Source: Lentisphaerae bacterium GWF2_49_21
Lineage (GTDB): Bacteria; Verrucomicrobiota; Lentisphaeria; Victivallales; GWF2-50-93
Length of the DNA: 64,000 nt
Direction: 5' to 3'
NCBI GenBank assembly: GCA_001804805.1
Contig: MHBH01000076.1
Span: forward strand, 39,607-103,606
Position numbers and translations under genes: made by a program. Shown here piece after piece: positions 48,104 through 57,755 of the stretch (position 1 is the first letter of the stretch; each line of letters starts with the position of its first letter). A model generated the notes under the pieces. The model made no database searches, was not told the origin of the DNA, and saw nothing but the letters and a program-made list of their open reading frames with translations.

Positions 48104-50242
48104 ATGAGTATATCAAAAACAATGCCTGAGATATCAAGAAGGATATCAATCCTCCGTGAGAGATGCCTCGACAGGAAGGCCGTCCGCGGCAACGTCCCTA
48201 ACTGGAAAGCCGTCATAGACGCGGAGAGCCTGAAAGAGAGCGAGAACGTAAAATCATGGCAGCTCCGGATGGGGATGAAGACTAAGGCGAGGCTGCAGAA
48301 TATCAGGTTTGAAACGGATGAGCTTGAACTTCTTGCCGGCAGAGTCTCGTTTAAAGGCCACAATTATTCCAAATCGGAAATATCGGAATCCGAGAAATAT
48401 CTTTCAAGTTATAAGTGGCCCGGCGGTCAGACCGGACACTGCGCAATGGACATGTCAAAAATCTTCAAGGTCGGAATAAAAGGGATTCTTTCAGAACTGC
48501 AGAAAAGACTTGAATCATCCTCCGGCGAGACAAAGAACACTTATCTGTCGTTCATTTATGCGGTTGAAGGTTTGTCCGACATGATCGCAAATGCGAAACT
48601 CGCAGCTGAAAAGGCAATGATAAAAGCTCCTGAATGGCGCAAAAAAGAACTCTTGGAAATGGTTGAGTCCTGCGAGCGTGTCCGATCGGAACCGCCGAAG
48701 ACATATCGAGACGCAATCCAGTTGATCTGGTTTGTCGACATGGGGATCTCCTATTCGGAAAATGCGTACCTTGTCGTGCCGGGCCATCTCGACAGGGAAC
48801 TCATAGCTTTTTATAATGCAGACGTCAAGAAAGGCATTCTCTCAAAGGAGAAAGCTTTGAACCTCATAGAATGCCTTTACATATTGATCAACAATTATGT
48901 CGCCGACGGCGGCGCAGTTTCTGTGATGGTTGGCGGAACGGATTCCGGGGGAGGGGATCTGACAAACGATCTTTCATATCTTTCACTTGAAGCTCTCAGG
49001 AGGACAAAGCTCGTATATCCGACGGTGGGGATCTGCTGGCATGAAGGAACTCCGGAAACACTCAGCATGTTTGCCTGCGAACTTATTTCAAAAGGATATT
49101 CGACTCCTGCATTCTTCGGCGACAAGATCATCCAGAAAGGGCTCAAGTCATATGGACTCAACCGGAAGCAGGCGTGCAACTATATAAATTCCACCTGCGT
49201 CGAGATCACGCCGGTGGCATGTAGCAACGTGTGGGTTGCTTCCCCTTATTTCAGCCTCTGCAAGATACTGCTTGAGGAAATTGAAGGACAGGTCTCGGCG
49301 TCAAAGCCATCAAAGAGTTTTGAATCATTCCTCTCGTCGTATTACAAACGTCTAGGGGAAAAGATAAAGTCGGCTATTGAAGTGCAAAACAAAACCCGTG
49401 ATGGAAGAAAAACATATGGTAGGAAACCGCTCCAGAGCGTATTTACAAAAAGCTGCATTGAGTCTGGACGCGATATCGATGATGGCGGAGCCGATGTTAA
49501 CTGGATAGAATGTTCCTTCGTGGGAGTTGTGAACCTCGCAGATTCACTGCATGTCATCAACAACGAGGTTTTCATAAGCAGGAACTTGGATTTCAGCGGT
49601 CTCAAGAGGATTCTGGATTCAGATTACAAGGGGCAGGAGAATGTCAGGCTCCGCTTTCTCGACAACTATGAGAAATACGGGAACAACTGTGGAAATGTCG
49701 ACAGCATCGTCCACAAGACGGCTGATTTCATAAAGAAAGAATGCGCCAAGCACAGGGTGAATCCAGGGAAAACCCATTTTATTCCGGGAGCCTTCTGCTG
49801 GATCATGCATGAACGACTGGGATCCGAGTGTGGTGCAACGCCGGACGGAAGGAGAAAAGGATTCCCCTTCGCAGATGGCGGCGGACCTGCACAGGGACGC
49901 GAAAAGAACGGACCGACTTCCTCAATCCTTTCAGCGACTTCATGGGATCATTCGTTCCTTATCGGAGGGCTCGCATATAACATGAAGTTTTCCGGAGAGC
50001 TTTTTGAGTCATCTGAAGCCGTGAAAAGGCTTTATGCATTAATAGCCACATTTCTCAAGAGAGGTGGATTTGAAACGCAGATAAACGTGGTAAGCCGTAA
50101 GACGCTTGAGGAGGCGAAAAGGGATCCTGAGCAATACAGGGATCTCGTGGTCAGGATCGGAGGATATACTGATTATTTCACGAGGCTTTCACCGGAAATG
50201 AAAGAAGAGGTCATGCTGAGGACGGAGTTCAGCCGGCTATGA
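48104..50242 (+). CDS. glycyl radical enzyme 2 (eliminase-type, substrate unknown)
   Basis: 712 residues, clearly diverged from enzyme 1. Active-site loop NSTCVEITP gives Cys365 and Glu367; radical motif VRIGGYTDYF gives Gly687; GATPDGRRKGFPFADG is the conserved stretch ahead of it. Both catalytic residues are present, so this is not a dead subunit by sequence. GGAGG at about 48088-48093 favours ATG 48104 over 48086. Two complete glycyl radical enzymes next to each other with one activase is unusual: they may be isoenzymes, catalyse successive steps, or form a mixed dimer. Confidence 0.85.
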   Translation: MSISKTMPEISRRISILRERCLDRKAVRGNVPNWKAVIDAESLKESENVKSWQLRMGMKTKARLQNIRFETDELELLAGRVSFKGHNYSKSEISESEKYLSSYKWPGGQTGHCAMDMSKIFKVGIKGILSELQKRLESSSGETKNTYLSFIYAVEGLSDMIANAKLAAEKAMIKAPEWRKKELLEMVESCERVRSEPPKTYRDAIQLIWFVDMGISYSENAYLVVPGHLDRELIAFYNADVKKGILSKEKALNLIECLYILINNYVADGGAVSVMVGGTDSGGGDLTNDLSYLSLEALRRTKLVYPTVGICWHEGTPETLSMFACELISKGYSTPAFFGDKIIQKGLKSYGLNRKQACNYINSTCVEITPVACSNVWVASPYFSLCKILLEEIEGQVSASKPSKSFESFLSSYYKRLGEKIKSAIEVQNKTRDGRKTYGRKPLQSVFTKSCIESGRDIDDGGADVNWIECSFVGVVNLADSLHVINNEVFISRNLDFSGLKRILDSDYKGQENVRLRFLDNYEKYGNNCGNVDSIVHKTADFIKKECAKHRVNPGKTHFIPGAFCWIMHERLGSECGATPDGRRKGFPFADGGGPAQGREKNGPTSSILSATSWDHSFLIGGLAYNMKFSGELFESSEAVKRLYALIATFLKRGGFETQINVVSRKTLEEAKRDPEQYRDLVVRIGGYTDYFTRLSPEMKEEVMLRTEFSRL

Positions 50243-50274
50243 AGGAAGATGCTGCAAGAATAAATTATTAAGAG

Positions 50275-50448
50275 AACCACAGAGGTCACTGAGAAATAAA
50301 TCTGTGTTCTCGAAAACAAATAAAGGGGAATTGGTTTAGTTGTTAAGAGTGCACAGAGAATAGGGACTTGTCTTAATACCACACGCCAACTGAAAGTCAG
50401 TCTTGATATATTTATATAAATATATCTTTCTCTGAGGTCTCTGTGGTT
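50275..50448. repeat. MITE-like element with CCACAGAG/CTCTGTGG ends
   Basis: Left end AACCACAGAGGTCACTGAG at 50275 and right end TTTCTCTGAGGTCTCTGTGG near 50427 are imperfect inverted repeats. The 174-bp element fills the gap between glycyl radical enzyme 2 and the activase and holds an internal ATATATTTATATAAATATAT palindrome near 50407. A related element lies at 62187-62493. Confidence 0.75.
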
Positions 50449-50482
50449 ATCTTTTAGAAGGCGAAAGGGAAAAGGAAATGTG

Positions 50483-51400
50483 ATGAGTATGAAGAATGTT
50501 TCCGGTATAGTTTTCGACATCCAGAAGTTCTCGATCAACGACGGACCGGGAATCAGGACGACCGTGTTCCTGAAAGGCTGTCCTCTTGATTGCCTCTGGT
50601 GCCATAATCCAGAATCAAAAGGCAAAGAGCCTGAGATCTCGTTCATCTCCGAGAAATGCATACTGTGCGGATACTGCGCTGCGACATGTCCGAACAAGTG
50701 CCACGCGATCGACGGCAAGGGGCACTCGTATGATCGGGCGAAATGTCTGAGATGCGGGAAGTGCACGATGGAATGCTATTCGAAAGCACTCGAGCTGATT
50801 GGGAAGGAAATGACCGTGGAGGAAGTGATGTCCGAGGTGCTGAAGGATGTACCGTTCTATGAGACTTCAAACGGAGGGATGACAATTTCCGGCGGCGAGC
50901 CGATGGCTCAGTTCCAGTTCACGAAGGCACTTCTTGAAGATGCAAAGAAACACAAGCTCCACAATTGTCTTGAGACAAGCGGGTATGCTCCGATGGAAAG
51001 ATATAAGGAAGTGCTTCGCAACGTTGACATTTTCCTGTATGACTTCAAGGAGAGCGATCCGGCACGGCATCTGAAATGCACAGGCGTGCCGCAGGACATC
51101 ATCGTGAACAACCTTGTCGAACTGGATTCCCTTGGAGCGAAATCCGTGCTCCGCTGTCCGATAATACCGAAGCTGAACGACCGGAAAAACCATCTCCTGG
51201 AAATTGCGAAGCTCGCAAACAGGCTTTCTAATATAATTGAAATCAACATCCTGCCTTATCATCCGCTTGGAAAGTCCAAGAGCTCCCGCATCGGGAAGGA
51301 ATATCCGCTTTCATGCAAGGAGTTTCCTGACGAGGACGAGGTCAGGAGCTGGATCGAGATGGTGCAGAATTCAACACGAGTTCCTGTGAAGAAGGGATGA
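50483..51400 (+). CDS. glycyl radical enzyme activating enzyme (radical SAM)
   Basis: 305 residues. Radical SAM cluster motif CPLDCLWC near residue 33 follows FSINDGPGIRTTVFLKG, the signature start of PFL-type activases. Next comes a ferredoxin-like insert with two further four-cysteine sets (CILCGYCAATCPNKC and CLRCGKCTMEC), as in activases of the dehydratase-type glycyl radical enzymes but not of PFL itself. GGMTISGGEP and DIFLYDFKESD are further family motifs. It uses SAM to form the glycyl radical on both upstream enzymes (inferred). GTG 50480 and ATGs at 50483 and 50489 are possible starts; AAAGGAA at 50471-50477 fits 50483 best. Confidence 0.92.
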   Translation: MSMKNVSGIVFDIQKFSINDGPGIRTTVFLKGCPLDCLWCHNPESKGKEPEISFISEKCILCGYCAATCPNKCHAIDGKGHSYDRAKCLRCGKCTMECYSKALELIGKEMTVEEVMSEVLKDVPFYETSNGGMTISGGEPMAQFQFTKALLEDAKKHKLHNCLETSGYAPMERYKEVLRNVDIFLYDFKESDPARHLKCTGVPQDIIVNNLVELDSLGAKSVLRCPIIPKLNDRKNHLLEIAKLANRLSNIIEINILPYHPLGKSKSSRIGKEYPLSCKEFPDEDEVRSWIEMVQNSTRVPVKKG

Positions 51401-51436
51401 GGTTTTGTGTTTTGTATATGGTGTTGCTAATGTGTG

Positions 51437-51551
51437 CATCAAATAGTTTACATTGAGGAACGCCGACCTCCAGGTCGGCATCAAGAGCCGGTCTGGAGAC
51501 CGGCGCTCCTTAAATTTCAATTTGCATCTATTATATGTAAACTATTTGATG
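51437..51551. repeat. 115-bp MITE-like element with perfect 17-bp terminal repeats
   Basis: CATCAAATAGTTTACAT (51437-51453) returns as its exact inverse at 51535-51551. Inside are two hairpins, GCCGACCTCCAGGTCGGC and GCCGGTCTGGAGACCGGC, followed by GCTCC. No coding capacity. Confidence 0.9.
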
Positions 51552-51570
51552 ATCCTCGTAGTAAATTAAG

Positions 51571-51661
51571 ACAGCCTAAAGGCTGGACTCCAAACTAGGG
51601 AGTTTTGCAATTTACTGTTGCCGTTAGGATAGACGCTTTTGGAGTACAGGCTTTAGCCTGA
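51571..51661. repeat. inverted repeat with CCTAAAGG...CTTTAG ends
   Basis: ACAGCCTAAAGGCTGGACTCC (51571-51591) is inverted imperfectly at 51640-51661 (TGGAGTACAGGCTTTAGCC). The remainder of the spacer to 51783 has no gene; an ACTTTATA/TATAAAGT inverted pair (about 51748 and 51771) lies just before the next start. Confidence 0.7.
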
Positions 51662-51783
51662 ATCATGATTTCTGCATACATGATCACAAGGAGGAATGTT
51701 ATTGCCTGAACTTTGGAAAGTCATCTAAAAATGCCGTAGGGGATTTCACTTTATAGGATATAGTGCTATTTATAAAGTATATC

Positions 51784-53985
51784 ATGAAATCAACTATAAT
51801 GGTGACTATGAAAATCAAGATTCCTTTCGTCTTGTGCTTTGTGTTTTATGCCGCAGTCATGCTTGCCGCCCCCAAGGAATCCGTCCCTGTCAAATACTAT
51901 TTTACAGATGAGACGGCGGAGATTTCGTGTAAGGCGCCTGATGGCGAAGCGGAATATGAGCTGAAGACCATCACCCGTGGAGGTTGGGGGCCGTCGGAGA
52001 GCGGAAAGGCCACGGTCAAAGACGGGAAGATCCAGCTGAAGCCACTTGCGGAGGGGATACACGTCCTGACCTTTAAGAATGACGCGAAGTCCGACATCCG
52101 TTTCCTGGCTATGAATCCTCCGCCAAAAATTGATCCGGAAGTGATGCGGCTTGCCCTTCCAAGGGCAGCTGATAAAATTCTAAAAGGCGAACCATTCAAG
52201 ATCCTGGCAATGGGAGATTCAGTCACGAATACCGGCGACTTCGAGAACATGCTTGCAGCGATGCTTTCAAGAGCCACGGGCAACAGGAACATTACCGTTG
52301 TCGACCGCTCATACCCTGGACGCTCCATTGATGCTTCCGTGAGGAATTTCAAGGAGGATGCCGTTACCCTCAAGCCTGATTTTGCAATGATCATGTACGG
52401 GCTCAACGACCAGATATGCGGATGCTCGCTTGATGGTTTTTTGGAACAGTATGAATGGCTGGCGAAACATCTTGCCGACGAATGCGGCTCCGACACAATA
52501 TTCCTACAGCCGACTCCGCATATAGACATCCCTGTAAAGAAGGATGATTCAAGACCTGATCCGAATCCTCCGGAATACGCGTTCCGTACGGTAGGATTTG
52601 CGAAATCGGTTGAACTTCTCGCAGCTAAAATGAAAATCCCATGCGCTGAGACATTCACTGCGATCTGGGGTGATGGAGGCGCAACGATTGAGGAGTCCGC
52701 CTTAAAAATGTGGCCACTGTATCCGCCTTCATATTCAAAGCAGTTTGCTTCGATGATCGAGACTGACGGAAAAGGCGATACGATCCATCCGAACGCACTT
52801 GGGCATCTGATGATGGCGAAAGCGGTCTATAATGCAATCGCCTGCAGGAAAGTTCCGGAACTGCTGGAAAAGAAAGCTGTCAGCGTCTGGACGGATTCAG
52901 GAGTGAAAAGCACGATCTCGATTACGAATAAGTCAGATAAAGCCATGTCTGGAAAGCTTGCCGTCTATCCGCGCCTGGAATGCGGGCCGGTCGTTCTCCA
53001 GGGCCCTGGGGAATACAATCTGAAACCCGGCGAAGCTGCAGAATTCAAAGTCGAATGGCCTGATGTGTTGAAGCCTGAGGATCTTTTGAAATATCCTGCG
53101 ATCACCTGTCTGGCTCCTGGAAATCCTATAATCTCCACGCTGATATTTTCTGATGGGAAGATCAATGCATTCGGCATTTCAGCTCCGTTGGGAACTGCTA
53201 CTTTCGTCCGCGAGTGCATGGTCGCGGAAAGTCCAAAAATCCAAGTCCGTCTCGACAATGGCGAAAAGATGGAAGTAGATTTGCCTGCAAACCGGGACAA
53301 CGGCAGGATTCCGCTGATCCGAAAAGTGCCCAATGGATATGCTGTTGCGGAACTCGCATTCTGCAGATATTCATCAGCAGTGAAAGATGAGGCTGTTGTC
53401 GATGGCGAGGACAAGGAATGGACAGAGAATAAATGGTCTGTGGTCGGTGAGCCGTGCCAGGCGCGCTGGGTTAAGGGTGCAGATGATAAGCGGACAAGTC
53501 CAGATGAATGCATGCTTCAATGGTCAACAAAGGTCGGCAAGGACGGGATATTCATGGCCATCAGGGCGAACGGCTCCGTGGAAAACGATAACTTCACAAT
53601 GTTCTTCGATACTCGCAAACCGGAACTCCTCGGTACGCCGGGACCTTACTATTGGGTTTCGGGAAGCAAAGACAAGAACGGAATCTTCAAAGTATCAAAA
53701 GGCGAGACTTCAAAGAAAGCAACAGGACTTGCCGTGAATTGGAAAAAGACGGATTATGGAGCGTTCCTAGAGCTTTTCATTCCTTATGATCTATTGGATA
53801 TGTCCTCGTGGCCTGAAAGCTCTGACCTGGGATTCTCCCTCTGGTGGAATCATAAAGGACCGAACGGTGTCACTCATCTCATGTGGTCCGAGGACGGACA
53901 TCCCTGGAACACTCGATGGTATGGCGTAATACGCCTGGCGAAACAGCCGGACGAAATGATGCCGTGGATGGTCAGGATAAAATAA
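51784..53985 (+). CDS. secreted SGNH-type esterase with C-terminal CBM9-like domain
   Basis: About 733 residues. A signal peptide (MKIKIPFVLCFVFYAAVMLA) is followed by a small beta domain, then the SGNH hydrolase: MGDS with Ser146 (block I), YPGRS (block II), GLND (block III) and DTIHPNALGH with Asp332/His335 (block V). A later Ig-like part precedes a CBM9-like domain (about 530-733, VDGEDKEWTEN, FMAIRANGSVENDNFTMFFD). Such enzymes remove acetyl or other esters from polysaccharides. Starts at 51784 and 51808 both give a signal peptide, and neither has a clear Shine-Dalgarno, so the start is unsure. Confidence 0.8.
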   Translation: MKSTIMVTMKIKIPFVLCFVFYAAVMLAAPKESVPVKYYFTDETAEISCKAPDGEAEYELKTITRGGWGPSESGKATVKDGKIQLKPLAEGIHVLTFKNDAKSDIRFLAMNPPPKIDPEVMRLALPRAADKILKGEPFKILAMGDSVTNTGDFENMLAAMLSRATGNRNITVVDRSYPGRSIDASVRNFKEDAVTLKPDFAMIMYGLNDQICGCSLDGFLEQYEWLAKHLADECGSDTIFLQPTPHIDIPVKKDDSRPDPNPPEYAFRTVGFAKSVELLAAKMKIPCAETFTAIWGDGGATIEESALKMWPLYPPSYSKQFASMIETDGKGDTIHPNALGHLMMAKAVYNAIACRKVPELLEKKAVSVWTDSGVKSTISITNKSDKAMSGKLAVYPRLECGPVVLQGPGEYNLKPGEAAEFKVEWPDVLKPEDLLKYPAITCLAPGNPIISTLIFSDGKINAFGISAPLGTATFVRECMVAESPKIQVRLDNGEKMEVDLPANRDNGRIPLIRKVPNGYAVAELAFCRYSSAVKDEAVVDGEDKEWTENKWSVVGEPCQARWVKGADDKRTSPDECMLQWSTKVGKDGIFMAIRANGSVENDNFTMFFDTRKPELLGTPGPYYWVSGSKDKNGIFKVSKGETSKKATGLAVNWKKTDYGAFLELFIPYDLLDMSSWPESSDLGFSLWWNHKGPNGVTHLMWSEDGHPWNTRWYGVIRLAKQPDEMMPWMVRIK

Positions 53986-53990
53986 ATATT

Positions 53991-54269
53991 AAGAACAGCT
54001 CTTGCGAGCTTAACTACAAACAAAGCCGGCCGGAGGCCAGCGCTCCGTGGAACAGCTCTTACGAGCTTAATCCGCCTTCGCTAAGATGCTACGGCGCGAC
54101 ATGCTACAAACAAATTCTCATTGATTATATATTTCGTTTGTAGTAGCGCATGTTTGCGCGTTCTTCAGTCCTTTATGGTTCCGTTAAGAACGCTCGAACA
54201 CGAGCTACTACGAACAAATTCCAGTGATTTTGTATTTCGTTTGTAGTCAATGCCGCAAGGCATGTTCTT
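53991..54269. repeat. composite palindrome, copy 3 (two units)
   Basis: Runs from AAGAACAGCTCTTGCGAGCTTAA to AAGGCATGTTCTTG, with an internal second GGAACAGCTCTTACGAGCTTAA, an embedded GCCGGCCGGAGGCC hairpin, and paired CTACAAACAAATT / TTTCGTTTGTAG segments. It fills the spacer between the convergent genes ending at 53985 and 54288. Confidence 0.8.
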
Positions 54270-54287
54270 GATATTATCCTTTTAATT

Positions 54288-57200
54288 TTACTTTCCTGCC
54301 GGAGCAAATTTCATCGTTCCCCAGGTGTGCGGCAGGAGTTCGGAACTTCCGGGACGATCGACCACTTTACCCTCGCTGAGACCGGCCCAGTGTGCCGCGC
54401 GTTCGCGCTGGTCTCCTGCGGAATTCGCAATTCCGACCGACGCATCGAATCCGATCGTCTTGCCAGCGACATCACTCAATCCCAAGCTCGCAAGAGGAAC
54501 TGCAACTTCTACAGTGTATTGAATTTTTCCAGAACGTCCATCCTTCGGATTTACCTTGTAGGCTGCCTGAAGGCCGGGGACGGTGGTGATCTGATCGAAT
54601 TTGATTATTGCTGCAGGCGATGAAATGGTCCGAGGATTTGTTCCTCCGGCCTTCTTCTGCCAGAAACCTTGGTTGAAGTTGGATTCAGCGGTAGTACCAT
54701 TGCTGACACGGGCGAGGATGACACGCAAATCTCCTTCGCGGACTTCGCGACGTTGTTGCTTGGACCAGTCGGGCGCGATGGAGAAGTCGACATATGCTCC
54801 GCTGACGAATGGTGCGTAGGGCAGTTCGCTTCCGCTGTTCGACGGGCCGGCCGAATGCCAGATAGTATAAGCTAGATAAAGATTCTTTTCATCATACATC
54901 GCCCTGACTGATGCCAGTGCCTGTCCGTCAAGCAGGATGAGCATCTGCGGATTCTTTGAACCGTTCAGTCCGAACCATCCTTCACGTCCGTCCAAGTTGC
55001 CATCAACTTTGACATTTACTGCGCCGGAGACATTTCCAGGAGCAGGGGTGACTGCGATCGTCGGTTTTTCTGTCGGTGCTACGCCATCGGGATCCCAAGG
55101 TTGAGCATCCTTTGCCTGTTCGGCGCTTAGTGTGACGGAGCTACTTGCCAGCCGTTGAACTGTAGGCAGCGTAACTTCATGAATGCGAGTTTCGCAGCCA
55201 GCGCCGATGTGATAGATCTTTTTGGACTGCGGATGAGTAAAGGCAAATGTAGATTGGATTTCACCATATTGTTCCTGATCGATTGGGATGTCGGTTTCAC
55301 CGGCAGGCTGATCCTTGAAGAGGTGTCCGAGGAAAAGTCCGTCCGTGTGCCAGATCCAGACAGGACCGAGTGTGTCGGGAACGAAGAGCGCATCTCCGCC
55401 TTTGCCTGACAAGGCTACGGGATGATACATCTGGCCTGGTTCCGCAACGCCGGGTGCGCGGCGGCCTACGGCCCAGAGGACTTCACCTGTCTTCTTATCG
55501 AACTTTACGAGCTTGTTGCGCCAGTTGCGGCTGGCCCACCAGCCTGCGCCGTCGATTCCAGGAAGATCGAGTTTCGTCTTCGCCTCCGGTCTGACCAATG
55601 CGTAAAGGCCATCATCGGCCTGGAGCGGAATCGGCATCCCAAGATGACGGACTTCCTTTGTACCGTCGCCACCGGCGAAGCTAGGCTGCGATGCGGGAGT
55701 CTTCTGCACCATCGACCAGTCATATACCGGAATTCCGCCTGGCAGGATTTCCTTGGGCGGGAGCAAATAGTCATAACGGGTTTTGCTGTCCTTGGTGAGC
55801 ATCTGGAGGTGGACATTGAGATTGGTGTCGAGTTGTCCAGAGGCGACTCTGATGACGCCTTCGAGAGCAGGTACGTTTTTTACGTGCGTGATTTCATCGG
55901 CGGACATTTTTCCGTCGCCGTTCCGATCGGCCCAGGTCATCCATTGATTCTGGCCCTGGTCATAACTGCCTTCATACTTGCCGTCGTCACGCTTCGCGAC
56001 GTGGTGGTAGCCGACAAGGGCGACTGGTTTGGGCTTGTGGTCGGCTGAATATTGGAAGATGGCGCCGTCGTCGTTGCCTCCTTCGTTGATGAAATAGTTC
56101 TTGCCGTCATGGGAGACGAAATCTCTTCCTGAGAAGTGGAAGATGGGCCATGGCGATTTACCGCCGCGCGGCTTTGTCAGAGGATTTCCGCCATGCTCGT
56201 AGCCGAGGTAGACGTCGGTGCAGGAAAACATTTCCGCCCATGTATTGTCATAGAACCAGCTTGGGCGCCAGGTTTTTTTGGCCCAGTCAACTTCATAGGT
56301 GCGGATGCCGGGTTCGTCGGCGAATGCGCAGCTTGTTGCGAGGATCTCGTTGGGATTGGCGGGATTGATGGTCGGGGCGTAGAGATCGAGCTTGAATGTG
56401 AACCACTCCTGTTTGAGTTTGCCATCCAGCGACCAGCGCGAAGTCCGAGGGAAACCAGTATTGACATCCTGCACCCACAGGGAATCGTCCTTGGGGCCCA
56501 AAGTCATTGCGGTGATGCTGCCAAACCCGTCGGCTTGATAACGGCCAGTCTTTGGAGAACCGCCTTCCTTGCCGAGTTTTGAAATAAGTTTTCCTTCAGG
56601 GCTGAAACGGGCGACTTGTCCATTGGCGCCGCTCGAGAAGAAACCGCCCTTCGCATCCACGGCAAGTGCGCGAGGATCGGTCAATACGCCTTCGTCAACA
56701 AGAGTTTTTTCAACTTCGCCAGTCAGCTTGAGCCGGATGATCTTATTGCCGCTCTGGACGATGAGTCCGCCATTGGAAACTTTCACATCGCGCGGTGATG
56801 CAATAGTTATCTGCTTGCGGATCTTGCCGGTTGCACGGTCGACAATGAAAAGTGCGTCGTCGGCCTTGATGGTGGCGAATACCGTATCTGCGTTGAGGGC
56901 CATGCCGTCCATCGTCGCGGTGAAACGTCCGTGCCAGCGAGTATCTCCTTGTTCCTCGTGAGGTTTTGTTGGAAGTGCGACAAGTATCTTACCGCGTGGC
57001 TTGCCAAGTTCATAGACGGCGATCTCGACTTGCTTTTTCTCGCCGTTCAGGATTCCAAGGTAGAAGTTGCTGTCGTCCATCGCTCCGGCGAGACGGCTGT
57101 CCCAGGGATAGAACGAGAAGTAGCGCATCTTGATGTTGCCGTCAGCATCCATCTGTTGGATGCCGGTGACCTGGTTGTCCTCGACACAGCCCCAGACCAT

Positions 57201-57641
57201 CATGACGCTGTCGGAGTTGGAGCAGATCGCCGAAGGTCCACCGAGGTTTCCACCCCAGTCGCCTTTGCCATCGGGTGTCCTATAGGGAGGATTTCCGCTT
57301 TTACCGAGGGTCATGACATATTCAAGCTTCGGTTTCTCCTTGAAGAAGATCGACTTGGTCGAGTAGCTGCCTGCAGGCTGTGGAATACCGAGATCGCTCG
57401 TGCCGTCCCACGTGATCGAACCAGCACCGGCCTTCACGGACTTGCCATACAGCAGGCTGCGGACGAGTTGGCCGCGGTCGTTGAACAGGGCGAGACTGAG
57501 GAATCCGTCGGATGGCGCGGAATATGGGACGTTGAGCACGACCTCCTTTGGGGGAATAGTGATTTTTTGTGCTTCCTGGGCATTTATCGACGACAAAAGG
57601 ATGATGGATGCAAACAAAGAGAGTGACCGTTTCATGTTCAT
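54288..57641 (-). CDS. giant secreted FlgD-like / beta-propeller / CBM9 protein 3
   Basis: 1117 residues, with a signal peptide (1 to about 20, SSINA-QE). FlgD-like fold comes first (about 28-95, VPYSAPSDGFLSLALFNDRGQLVRSL, GIPQPAGSYSTKSI), then a propeller region (about 100-860) with the EF-hand-like DRNGDGKMSADE, then a CBM9-like domain (about 895-1117, VKVDGNLDGREGWFG, DEKNLYLAYTI). It lacks the N-terminal CBM9 of the 31368 gene. AAAGGA eight bases before the minus-strand ATG at 57641 supports that start over 57725. The C-terminus keeps the PG...P..WG pattern of its paralogues. Follows the sialate esterase-like gene on the same strand across 114 bp. Confidence 0.8.
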   Translation of the reverse strand: MNMKRSLSLFASIILLSSINAQEAQKITIPPKEVVLNVPYSAPSDGFLSLALFNDRGQLVRSLLYGKSVKAGAGSITWDGTSDLGIPQPAGSYSTKSIFFKEKPKLEYVMTLGKSGNPPYRTPDGKGDWGGNLGGPSAICSNSDSVMMVWGCVEDNQVTGIQQMDADGNIKMRYFSFYPWDSRLAGAMDDSNFYLGILNGEKKQVEIAVYELGKPRGKILVALPTKPHEEQGDTRWHGRFTATMDGMALNADTVFATIKADDALFIVDRATGKIRKQITIASPRDVKVSNGGLIVQSGNKIIRLKLTGEVEKTLVDEGVLTDPRALAVDAKGGFFSSGANGQVARFSPEGKLISKLGKEGGSPKTGRYQADGFGSITAMTLGPKDDSLWVQDVNTGFPRTSRWSLDGKLKQEWFTFKLDLYAPTINPANPNEILATSCAFADEPGIRTYEVDWAKKTWRPSWFYDNTWAEMFSCTDVYLGYEHGGNPLTKPRGGKSPWPIFHFSGRDFVSHDGKNYFINEGGNDDGAIFQYSADHKPKPVALVGYHHVAKRDDGKYEGSYDQGQNQWMTWADRNGDGKMSADEITHVKNVPALEGVIRVASGQLDTNLNVHLQMLTKDSKTRYDYLLPPKEILPGGIPVYDWSMVQKTPASQPSFAGGDGTKEVRHLGMPIPLQADDGLYALVRPEAKTKLDLPGIDGAGWWASRNWRNKLVKFDKKTGEVLWAVGRRAPGVAEPGQMYHPVALSGKGGDALFVPDTLGPVWIWHTDGLFLGHLFKDQPAGETDIPIDQEQYGEIQSTFAFTHPQSKKIYHIGAGCETRIHEVTLPTVQRLASSSVTLSAEQAKDAQPWDPDGVAPTEKPTIAVTPAPGNVSGAVNVKVDGNLDGREGWFGLNGSKNPQMLILLDGQALASVRAMYDEKNLYLAYTIWHSAGPSNSGSELPYAPFVSGAYVDFSIAPDWSKQQRREVREGDLRVILARVSNGTTAESNFNQGFWQKKAGGTNPRTISSPAAIIKFDQITTVPGLQAAYKVNPKDGRSGKIQYTVEVAVPLASLGLSDVAGKTIGFDASVGIANSAGDQRERAAHWAGLSEGKVVDRPGSSELLPHTWGTMKFAPAGK

Positions 57642-57755
57642 AATATTTTCCTTTATAATATTTGTCCTTATCTCTGGAATATGAAATCTCCCCAGTTCTT
57701 CGGAAATACAATCTGCGCGATCCATCGTTCATGAATTCATGGGACAGGCTCGTCC

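Noticed and set aside
55422..56048. 208-codon plus-strand frame
   Set aside because: Antisense shadow inside giant propeller gene 3.
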